Origin: Streptomyces rubellomurinus
GTDB lineage: Bacteria > Actinomycetota > Actinomycetes > Streptomycetales > Streptomycetaceae
DNA length: 38,347 bases
Reading direction: 5' to 3'
Assembly (NCBI RefSeq): GCF_000961885.1
Contig: NZ_JZKH01000082.1
Span: 1 to 38,347, forward strand
Under the pieces are notes generated by a model. It worked only from the letters and a program-made list of their open reading frames with translations, was not told the DNA's origin and did no database searches. The translations under genes were made by a program, and so were the position numbers. Shown here piece by piece: positions 27,143-34,357 of this stretch. Within the stretch, counting starts at the first letter, position 1. Every line of letters begins with the position of its first letter.

Positions 27143-27174
27143 TGGATCGTCGGAATGACGGATCTGAACGGAAC

Positions 27175-27771
27175 TCAGACCACGGGCAGGGTACGGGGTT
27201 TGAACGCGGGGCGGCTCGCCTCGAAGGCCGCGATCTCGTCCTCGTTCCGCAGCGTGATGCTGATGTCGTCCAGGCCGTTGAGCAGCCTCCACCGGACGTT
27301 GTCGTCCAGTTCGAAGCTCTCCGTGACGCCTTCGGCCCGCACTTCGCGGTTCTCCAGATCAACGGTGATCTCGGCCGAAGGGTTACTCTCGGTGAGCGCC
27401 CAGAGCCGCTCCACGGCCTCCTGCGGCAGGACGACCGTCAGCAGGCCGTTCTTCAGGGAGTTGCCGCGGAAGATGTCCGCGAAGCGGCTGGAGATCACCG
27501 CGTGGAAGCCGTAGTTCTGCAGCGCCCAGACGGCGTGCTCGCGCGAGGAGCCGGTGCCGAACTCGGGGCCGGCCACCAGGACGGTGGCGCCCCGGCGCTC
27601 GGGCCGGTTCAGGACGAACGACTCGTCCCGGCGCCAGGCCTCGAACAGCCCGTCCTCGAAACCGGATCGGGTGACCTTCTTGAGCCAATGGGCGGGGATG
27701 ATCTGGTCGGTGTCCACGTTGCTGCGGCGCAGCGGGACGGCCCGGCCGGTGTGGGTGGTGAACTTCTCCAT
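27175..27771 (-). CDS. leuD: 3-isopropylmalate dehydratase small subunit
   Basis: With LeuC it isomerises 2- to 3-isopropylmalate in leucine synthesis. The 198-residue protein starts [26 protein letters not shown]. It has the swivelling-domain motif [18 protein letters not shown] and [17 protein letters not shown]. It starts 5 bp after the leuC stop, so the two are cotranscribed and probably coupled. Confidence 0.97.
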   Translation of the reverse strand: MEKFTTHTGRAVPLRRSNVDTDQIIPAHWLKKVTRSGFEDGLFEAWRRDESFVLNRPERRGATVLVAGPEFGTGSSREHAVWALQNYGFHAVISSRFADIFRGNSLKNGLLTVVLPQEAVERLWALTESNPSAEITVDLENREVRAEGVTESFELDDNVRWRLLNGLDDISITLRNEDEIAAFEASRPAFKPRTLPVV

Positions 27772-27776
27772 GGTTC

Positions 27777-29198
<1,422 letters not shown>

Positions 29199-29303
29199 CG
29201 GAATCCCTCCAGCCGGCCGCGTTGCCGGCCTTCTCGTGTCATCGGGGTCAAAGCGTCCGCCGCCCGGATCGGGGCGCGTCCGCGGACCTGCACGCCGGAT
29301 CGC

Positions 29304-29320
29304 TGTCCACGATGCGGACA
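29304..29320. promoter_or_regulatory. Inverted repeat upstream of leuC
   Basis: TGTCC-N7-GGACA, about 105-120 bp before leuC in the leuC/ndgR gap. The spacing suits an IclR-type dimer, so NdgR is a candidate binder. Confidence 0.4.
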
Positions 29321-29333
29321 CTCGGACGAGGCC

Positions 29334-29346
29334 ACATCCTGGATGT
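29334..29346. promoter_or_regulatory. 13-nt palindrome in the leuC/ndgR gap
   Basis: ACATCC-T-GGATGT is a perfect palindrome midway between the two divergent genes. Confidence 0.35.
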
Positions 29347-29411
29347 CTCCCGGGCTGCTGCCTCCAGAGTGGCGCTTTTCCCGGAAGATTGAACTTGCGT
29401 CTCGCGGAATG

Positions 29412-29423
29412 AGACTGCAGTCT
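29412..29423. promoter_or_regulatory. Perfect palindrome just before ndgR
   Basis: AGACTGCAGTCT is a perfect 12-nt palindrome that extends to 18 nt with one mismatched pair. It ends six bases before the ndgR ATG, where a bound repressor would block ndgR expression. Autoregulation is inferred. Confidence 0.45.
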
Positions 29424-29429
29424 TATCGC

Positions 29430-30143
29430 ATGGACAACTCTAGCGGCGTCGGCGTTCTCGACAAGGCCGCTCTGGTGCTGAGCGCACTGGAGTCGGGCCC
29501 CGCCACGTTGGCGGGGCTGGTCGCCGCCACCGGTCTGGCGCGCCCCACCGCCCACCGGCTCGCCGTCGCACTCGAACACCACCGCCTGGTCACCAGGGAC
29601 ATGCAGGGGCGCTTCATCCTCGGCCCCCGGCTGTCCGAACTCTCCGCCGCGGCGGGCGAGGACCGGCTGCTCGCCACCGCGGGCCCGGTCCTGACCCACC
29701 TGCGCGACGTCACCGGCGAGAGCGCCCAGCTCTACCGCCGCCAGGGCGAGATGCGGATCTGCGTCGCCGCCGCCGAGCGGCTCTCCGGCCTGCGGGACAC
29801 CGTCCCGGTCGGCAGCACCCTGCCGATGAAGGCCGGCTCGGCCGCCCAGGTCCTGCTGGCCTGGGAGGAACCCGAGCGCCTGCACCGCGGCCTGCAGGGC
29901 GCCCGCTTCACCGCCACCGCGCTGAGCGGCGTCCGGCGGCGCGGCTGGGCCCAGTCGATCGGCGAGCGCGAGCCCGGCGTCGCGTCCGTCTCCGCGCCGG
30001 TGCGCGGCCCCTCCAACCGCGTGGTGGCCGCCGTCTCCGTCTCCGGCCCGATCGAGCGCCTGACCCGCCACCCGGGCCGGCTGCACGCCCAGGCCATCAT
30101 CGAGGCCGCGAACCGGCTCACCGAGGCCCTGCGCCGCAGCTGA
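29430..30143 (+). CDS. ndgR: IclR-family regulator NdgR
   Basis: NdgR controls leucine and other amino-acid genes and affects antibiotic production in Streptomyces. The 237-residue protein starts [20 protein letters not shown]. The winged helix is at about 8-65, with the recognition helix in [19 protein letters not shown]. The IclR effector-binding domain is at about 75-235 ([20 protein letters not shown], then [14 protein letters not shown]). I use ATG 29430, which gives the N-terminus I recall for NdgR; an in-frame ATG at 29409 would add seven residues and overlap the palindrome. It is divergent from leuC, its known target, and a 12-bp hairpin follows its end. Confidence 0.95.
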   Translation: MDNSSGVGVLDKAALVLSALESGPATLAGLVAATGLARPTAHRLAVALEHHRLVTRDMQGRFILGPRLSELSAAAGEDRLLATAGPVLTHLRDVTGESAQLYRRQGEMRICVAAAERLSGLRDTVPVGSTLPMKAGSAAQVLLAWEEPERLHRGLQGARFTATALSGVRRRGWAQSIGEREPGVASVSAPVRGPSNRVVAAVSVSGPIERLTRHPGRLHAQAIIEAANRLTEALRRS

Positions 30144-30190
30144 ACCGGTCGGGCCGGCCGAATCCCCCACCCACCCCCACGAAAACCGGA

Positions 30191-30220
30191 AGGGCCCCGC
30201 TCGGAGTCGAGCGGGGCCCT
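30191..30220. terminator. Hairpin between ndgR and the tRNA cluster
   Basis: AGGGCCCCGCTC (30191-30202) and GAGCGGGGCCCT (30209-30220) form a perfect 12-bp stem. It lies after ndgR and downstream of the opposing tRNA operon, so it can serve both. Confidence 0.68.
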
Positions 30221-30258
30221 CGGCGTTTCCGCGCCGAAGTCGCGGAGAAAGATCCGGG

Positions 30259-30285
30259 AAAACAAAAAGACCCCGGGAACCGGGG
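30259..30285 (-). terminator. Terminator of the tRNA operon
   Basis: On the minus strand CCCCGG-TTC-CCGGGG is followed by TCTTTTTGTTTT, a canonical intrinsic terminator about 15 nt after the last tRNA-Gln. Confidence 0.85.
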
Positions 30286-30298
30286 CCTTTCCTCTTTC

Positions 30299-30373
30299 TG
30301 GCTGGGGTACCAGGACTCGAACCTAGACTAAATGAACCAGAATCACTCGTGCTGCCAATTACACCATACCCCA
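30299..30373 (-). tRNA. tRNA-Gln (CTG), last in cluster, encodes CCA
   Basis: Acceptor TGGGGTA pairs with TACCCCA, and the anticodon loop TTCTGGT gives anticodon CTG. The 3' end reads GCCA, so CCA is encoded, unlike in the other four tRNAs. The anticodon stem is AGTGA/TCATT with one G.U pair, where the upstream Gln copy has ACTGA/TCAGT. Confidence 0.93.
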
Positions 30374-30422
30374 ACACAAAGCAAGGGCCGATGGGCGAGC
30401 CCATCGGCTTCCTGCTCTGAAG

Positions 30423-30495
30423 TACCCCCGACCGGATTCGAACCGGCGCTACTGCCGTGAGAGGGCAGCGTGCTAGGCCGCTACACAACGGGGGC
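30423..30495 (-). tRNA. tRNA-Glu (CTC), copy 1
   Basis: Cloverleaf with acceptor GCCCCCG/CGGGGGT, anticodon arm CTGCC-CTCTCAC-GGCAG (anticodon CTC) and T-loop GGTTCGAATCC. No encoded CCA. Identical to the other two copies. Confidence 0.96.
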
Positions 30496-30520
30496 TCCTG
30501 GCGATCTCTTGCGAGATCAG

Positions 30521-30593
30521 TACCCCCGACCGGATTCGAACCGGCGCTACTGCCGTGAGAGGGCAGCGTGCTAGGCCGCTACACAACGGGGGC
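30521..30593 (-). tRNA. tRNA-Glu (CTC), copy 2
   Basis: The same 73-nt sequence as the other tRNA-Glu copies, 25 bp from copy 1 and 27 bp from copy 3. No encoded CCA. Confidence 0.96.
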
Positions 30594-30620
30594 TTTCCAG
30601 GCGGTCCCTTGCGGGACCAG

Positions 30621-30693
30621 TACCCCCGACCGGATTCGAACCGGCGCTACTGCCGTGAGAGGGCAGCGTGCTAGGCCGCTACACAACGGGGGC
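30621..30693 (-). tRNA. tRNA-Glu (CTC), copy 3
   Basis: The same 73-nt sequence as the other tRNA-Glu copies. No encoded CCA. A 49-bp spacer separates it from the first tRNA-Gln. Confidence 0.96.
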
Positions 30694-30742
30694 TTGGATC
30701 TTCATTTGTCACTGCGGTGCGATCGTCTCCGATCGTACAGCG

Positions 30743-30814
30743 CTGGGGTACCAGGACTCGAACCTAGACTAACTGAACCAGAATCAGTCGTGCTGCCAAT
30801 TACACCATACCCCA
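30743..30814 (-). tRNA. tRNA-Gln (CTG), first in cluster
   Basis: Acceptor TGGGGTA/TACCCCA, anticodon arm ACTGA-TTCTGGT-TCAGT with anticodon CTG, and T-arm GGTTCGAGTCC. No encoded CCA. It is the first tRNA after the promoter at 30922-30950. Confidence 0.95.
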
Positions 30815-30921
30815 CCAGAGTTGAACCCTTGCGAGCTCTTCTCGGGCGTTGCGCCTCTCGTTCGGTCCCGGCGGGGGGCTTTCGCTCCCTCGTCCGTTCC
30901 CTCCCGGGCGGCGCAGAAAGA

Positions 30922-30950
30922 ACATTACCCGACGTCTGGCCTGGCTCCAA
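30922..30950 (-). promoter_or_regulatory. Candidate promoter of the tRNA-Gln/Glu operon
   Basis: Minus strand: -35 TTGGAG (30945-30950), 17-bp spacer, -10 TAATGT (30922-30927). The start would be near 30915, giving a leader of about 100 nt before the first tRNA-Gln. Confidence 0.6.
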
Positions 30951-31003
30951 AATCGATAACCCCAGGCAGCGGCCGGGAGGCCGGCGGACGACCTCCGGGT
31001 GCG

Positions 31004-31034
31004 CCGCGGGCCCGGCACGAGGCCGGGCCCGCGG
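31004..31034 (-). terminator. gltX terminator
   Basis: CCGCGGGCCCGGC (31004-31016) and GCCGGGCCCGCGG (31022-31034) form a perfect 13-bp stem with loop ACGAG, about 18 bp past the gltX stop. It insulates gltX from the tRNA promoter. Confidence 0.72.
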
Positions 31035-31051
31035 GCTGTTCAGCCGGTGCC

Positions 31052-32551
31052 TCAGGCGGTCGGCAGGGCGTCCAGGGCGGAGCGCAGCCGGCGCAGCGTC
31101 TCGGGGCGCCCGAGCAGCTCCATCGACTCGAACAGCGGCGGCGAGACCCGGCGGCCCGTGACGGCCACCCGCAGCGGCGTGAAGGCGAACTTGGGCTTGA
31201 TGCCCAGCCCGTCCACCAGCGCCTCGCGCAGCGCGGCCTGGATCGGCTCCGGGGTGAAGTCCGCCAGCTCCTCCAGCGCCTTGATGCTGGCCTCGAGCAC
31301 CGGGCGGGCGTCCGCGGTCAGCGCCTTGGCGGCGTCGTCCGGGTCGACGGCGAAGTCGGCCGGGTCGACGAACAGGAAGCCGGCCATGTTCACGATCTCG
31401 CTCAGCACGACCATCCGCTCCTGGGTGAGCGGCGCGATCCGGGCGAGCAGGTCCAGCTGCTCGGCGGTCGGCTCGGCCGGCAGCAGGCCGGGGGCCTGCA
31501 GGTACGGCACCAGGCGCCGGACGAAGTCCTCCGGGGCCAGCCGGCGGACGTGCTCGGCGTTGATCGCCTCGCACTTCTTCAGGTCGAAGCGGGCCGGGTT
31601 CGAGTTCACCTTGGCGATGTCGAAGGCCGCGATCAGCTCGTCCGTGCTGAAGATGTCCCGGTCCTCGGCCAGCGACCAGCCCAGCAGGGACAGGTAGTTG
31701 AGCAGGCCCTCGCGGATGAAGCCGCGCTCGCGGTACAGGTTGAGCGAGGCCTGCGGGTCGCGCTTGGAGAGCTTCTTGTTGCCCTCGCCCATCACGTACG
31801 GCAGGTGGCCGAAGCGCGGGGTGCCGCCGTCGCCGACGCCGATCTCGGCGAGCGCCGCGTACAGCGCGATCTGCCGCGGCGTGGAGGACAGCAGGTCCTC
31901 GCCGCGCAGCACGTGGGTGATGCCCATCAGGGCGTCGTCCACCGGGTTGACCAGGGTGTACAGCGGGGCGCCGTTGGCCCGGACGATGCCGTAGTCCGGC
32001 ACGTTCTCCGGCTCGAAGGTGAGCGTGCCGCGCACCAGGTCGTCGAAGGAGATGGTGGTGTCGGGCATCCGGAAGCGCAGGATCGGCTCGCGCTTCTCCA
32101 GCTTGTAGACGGCGACCTGGTCGTCCGTCAGGTCCCGGCAGTGGCCGTCGTAGCCGGAGGGCTTGCCGGCCGCGCGGGCGGCCTCGCGGCGGGCGTCCAG
32201 CTCCTCGGTGCTGCAGTAGCAGTAGTAGGCGTGGCCGGCCTCGTGCAGGCGGCGGGCGACGTCCGCGTAGATGTCCATCCGCTGCGACTGGCGGTACGGC
32301 TCGTGCGGGCCGCCGATCTCCGGGCCCTCGTCCCAGTCGAAGCCGAGCCAGCGCATGGCGTCGAGCAGCTGGTTGTACGACTCCTCGGAGTCGCGGGCGG
32401 AGTCGGTGTCCTCGATCCGGAAGACCAGCTTGCCGCCGTTGTGGCGGGCGTAGGCCCAGTTGAAGAGGGCCGTGCGGACCAGGCCCACGTGGGGGTTGCC
32501 GGTCGGGGACGGACAGAAGCGAACCCGGACGGCCGGGTCAGTGTTAGCCAC
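31052..32551 (-). CDS. gltX: Glutamyl-tRNA synthetase
   Basis: Charges tRNA-Glu with glutamate. Actinobacteria usually lack a glutaminyl-tRNA synthetase, so GluRS also mischarges tRNA-Gln, which the amidotransferase GatCAB then corrects. The 499-residue class I enzyme has the HIGH-like PTGNPHVG at 16-23. A zinc-knuckle-like CYC ... HC segment lies near 108-140 ([18 protein letters not shown]). The KMSKS-like KLSKR is near 258, and an anticodon-binding helical domain forms the C-terminal third. The GTG start at 32551 lies inside the end of the upstream FAH-family gene (8-nt overlap), with AAGGTGA upstream, so the two are probably coupled. Its tRNA substrates are encoded just downstream. Confidence 0.97.
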   Translation of the reverse strand: MANTDPAVRVRFCPSPTGNPHVGLVRTALFNWAYARHNGGKLVFRIEDTDSARDSEESYNQLLDAMRWLGFDWDEGPEIGGPHEPYRQSQRMDIYADVARRLHEAGHAYYCYCSTEELDARREAARAAGKPSGYDGHCRDLTDDQVAVYKLEKREPILRFRMPDTTISFDDLVRGTLTFEPENVPDYGIVRANGAPLYTLVNPVDDALMGITHVLRGEDLLSSTPRQIALYAALAEIGVGDGGTPRFGHLPYVMGEGNKKLSKRDPQASLNLYRERGFIREGLLNYLSLLGWSLAEDRDIFSTDELIAAFDIAKVNSNPARFDLKKCEAINAEHVRRLAPEDFVRRLVPYLQAPGLLPAEPTAEQLDLLARIAPLTQERMVVLSEIVNMAGFLFVDPADFAVDPDDAAKALTADARPVLEASIKALEELADFTPEPIQAALREALVDGLGIKPKFAFTPLRVAVTGRRVSPPLFESMELLGRPETLRRLRSALDALPTA

Positions 32552-33344
32552 GCTTGATCACCTTGTTGGTGAGAGTGCCGATGCCTTCGATGGAGACGGC
32601 GACCTCGTCGCCGACGTTGAGCGGGCCCACCCCTGCGGGCGTGCCGGTGAGGATGACGTCGCCGGGCAGCAGCGTCATGGCCTCGGAGATGTGGACGATC
32701 AGCTCGGCGACCGAGCGGACCATCTGGGAGGTGCGGCCGGCCTGCCGGAGCTCGCCGTTGACCGTGCAGGTGACGGCGAGGTCGGCCGGGTCGAGGTCGG
32801 TCTCGATCCACGGGCCCAGCGGGCAGGCGGTGTCGAAGCCCTTCGCCCGGGCCCACTGGCCCTCGCGCTGCTGGACGTCGCGCGCGGTGACGTCGTTGGC
32901 GCAGGTGTAGCCGAGGACCACCTCGGGCACCCGCTCCAGCGGCACCTCGCGGCACATCCGGCCGATCACCACGGCGAGTTCGGCCTCGTGCTGGACGTCC
33001 GAGGAGAACGGCGGGTACGCGATGCTCTCGGTCGGGCCGATCACCGAGGTGGAGGGCTTGAAGAAGGTGAGCGGGACGTCCGGGACGTCGTTGCCCAGTT
33101 CGGCCGCGTGCGCCGCGTAGTTGCGGCCGACCGCCACGATCTTGTTCGGGAGCATCGGGCTGAGCAGCCGGACGTCCTGGAAGCGGTAGCTCTCGCCGGT
33201 GGGCTGGGGCTGGCCGAACGGGTGGCCGGCCAGCGCGTGGACGACCAGCGACTCGGGCTGGGAGGGGTCGCCCTCCACGACGCCGAAGGAGACCGTGCCG
33301 GCGGCAGGGCTCCCTTCCCGGACGGAAAACCTGGCAATGCGCAC
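32544..33344 (-). CDS. Fumarylacetoacetate hydrolase-family protein
   Basis: A 266-residue FAH-family enzyme. These act on 2-oxo acids or acylpyruvates (hydrolysis, hydration or decarboxylation, such as oxaloacetate decarboxylase or acylpyruvase). The metal ligands appear to be E120 and E122 in [10 protein letters not shown] and D151 in NDVTARDVQ. The substrate motif [13 protein letters not shown] and the C-terminal [15 protein letters not shown] are present. The N-terminal 65 residues are the usual cap-like extension. Start GTG 33344. TAGCCT at 33442-33447 is a possible -10. The natural substrate is unknown. Its end overlaps gltX by 8 nt, a link kept in many actinobacteria, as I recall, without a known reason. 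Confidence 0.9.
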   Translation of the reverse strand: MRIARFSVREGSPAAGTVSFGVVEGDPSQPESLVVHALAGHPFGQPQPTGESYRFQDVRLLSPMLPNKIVAVGRNYAAHAAELGNDVPDVPLTFFKPSTSVIGPTESIAYPPFSSDVQHEAELAVVIGRMCREVPLERVPEVVLGYTCANDVTARDVQQREGQWARAKGFDTACPLGPWIETDLDPADLAVTCTVNGELRQAGRTSQMVRSVAELIVHISEAMTLLPGDVILTGTPAGVGPLNVGDEVAVSIEGIGTLTNKVIKRG

Positions 33345-33504
33345 GGCTGGGCTACCCCTCGCTTCGTCGGCCGCCCGGGGCGCCCCCGGGCGCTGGTGGG
33401 CGCCTCGCCCGAGCTGGGCGCGGCCCCGTCAATCGTCGTCCAGGCTATCGCGTGGGGGCCCTGCCGACCCGTTTGCCCCTGTTCAGCGCGGTCTCGGCCG
33501 GATG

Positions 33505-33547
33505 CGCCGGAGGGTGCCCCCGTCAGCGACGGGGGCACCCTCCGGCG
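33505..33547 (-). terminator. Very strong hairpin terminator
   Basis: Two 20-nt arms (33505-33524 and 33528-33547) are perfect reverse complements around a 3-nt AGC loop. It lies 14 bp past the stop of the ANPRRT-repeat gene and upstream of the FAH gene. Confidence 0.78.
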
Positions 33548-33560
33548 GGAACGCGTGGGG

Positions 33561-33779
33561 TCAGTCCCGGGGGGTGACGACCGGGGCGACCACCAGCTGG
33601 GTGCGGCGCGGGTTGGCCGTGACGGCCGGCAGCTCGGTGGAGTAGGTCACCGTGTCCTCGGGCTTGCGGGCGCCCGGGATCTGGCTGAAGTCCGCGACCG
33701 AGGCCAGCGTGGTCCGGCGGGGGTTCGCCGTGGAGCCGCTGGACAGCGTGGACTTGGTGGCCTTCTTCGCCTGGGACAT
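33561..33779 (-). CDS. Small protein with duplicated ANPRRT motif (72 aa)
   Basis: Not a family I recognise. It starts MSQAKKATKSTLSSGSTANP and carries TANPRRTTL at 17-25 and TANPRRTQL at 54-62, each followed by a short hydrophobic run ending in Pro (SVADFSQIP and VVAPVVTP). It has no Cys, Trp, signal peptide or membrane segment and is rich in Thr, Ser, Ala and Pro, so it is probably flexible. ATG 33779 has GAGGTG seven bases upstream; an in-frame GTG three codons earlier lacks a site. It is a single-gene unit with a 20-bp-stem terminator and a long upstream gap shared with cvnA. It may be a binding peptide or a short regulatory protein; a processed peptide is less likely. Confidence 0.7.
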   Translation of the reverse strand: MSQAKKATKSTLSSGSTANPRRTTLASVADFSQIPGARKPEDTVTYSTELPAVTANPRRTQLVVAPVVTPRD

Positions 33780-34357
33780 CGAGAGCACCTCGTGGTCGCG
33801 GCCGGGCGGATCCGCGGCGGATCGGCACCGGCCTGAGTGATTCCGATTATTCGGAGGGGTTCTGGGCAGGCTGATCGGGGCCGTGCTCCGGAGACAGCCA
33901 GGTTACGAGATCTCATTCCACAGAGGCCGTGACCAAAGCTACACATTGAGCTGTGATTTTGCTCACAAATTGTGAATCAAAAGCCCGATTTCCGACATAT
34001 CGCCGCATCGGATCATTCCGACATCCTGCGCATTTCGGGCATTCCATGAGGTCTGCGACTCTTTTCGATCTAGACCCCGGTTGGCATGTATCAGGCGAGT
34101 GTCCGAAAAAGGCGGTATTCCGGTCCGGTTACCGTACAGTCAGTGAAACCGCGCACGCGGTCGGTAGCGTTCGGCGGCCACGGCTGGCGGCCCTTGTTGG
34201 GAGTCCAAGGCTGTGCTGGAATGCCACGGACCGTGGGTAGGGAGCAGTCCACCGCGGCGACCCGCTCTCCCGGACCGGCCGGGGTGCGGATGGAAACTCG
34301 ACACCGTCCAGATCGCGGCGACGCGGCGGGACGCCCGGTCCAGAGGTTGCGACGCCA
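33780..34357. other. 578-bp divergent regulatory gap between the ANPRRT gene and cvnA
   Basis: No gene is supported here. The middle (about 33930-34060) is clearly more AT-rich than its surroundings, as expected for promoters. It contains a CRP-like box and palindrome (33952-33975), two TTCCGACAT direct repeats (33990-33998 and 34016-34024) and an AATAAT -10-like hexamer on the minus strand near 33848. The promoter of cvnA is not obvious; TACAGT near 34133 is a possible -10. Confidence 0.55.
33952..33975. promoter_or_regulatory. CRP-like binding site overlapping a second palindrome
   Basis: TGTGATTTTGCTCACA (33952-33967) matches the TGTGA-N6-TCACA pattern of cAMP-receptor-protein sites. Its right half-site is also the left half of TCACAA-A-TTGTGA (33963-33975), so three half-sites lie in a row. 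Streptomyces has a Crp protein. It is about 390 bp before cvnA and 170 bp before the ANPRRT gene. Confidence 0.5.

Larger units (their letters stand above)
30387..30735 (-). other. Hairpins in the tRNA spacers
   Basis: Each of the four spacers between the tRNA genes contains one short hairpin, given here as read on the transcribed strand. At 30387-30407 a 9-bp stem has loop CTCG. At about 30503-30518 the hairpin is GATCTC-GCAA-GAGATC. At about 30603-30618 it is GGTCCC-GCAA-GGGACC. At 30720-30735 it is CGATCG-GAGA-CGATCG. Three have 6-bp stems and GNRA tetraloops while the stem sequences differ. They may guide processing of the tRNA precursor. Confidence 0.7.

Noticed and set aside
29199..29429. 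Leucine attenuator leader peptide before leuC
   Set aside because: No short reading frame with a run of Leu codons was found in the leader.
29199..30488. Possible N-terminal extension of leuC
   Set aside because: It would run through ndgR and the first tRNAs; leuC has a family start with a strong ribosome-binding site at 29198.
30423..30693. CRISPR-like array of regular repeats
   Set aside because: The 73-nt repeats fold as tRNA-Glu and are the three tRNA genes; spacers are short hairpins.
33561..33779. RiPP precursor peptide
   Set aside because: No modification enzyme, protease or transporter gene nearby, and no Cys/Ser/Thr-rich core after a leader; a plain small protein fits better.
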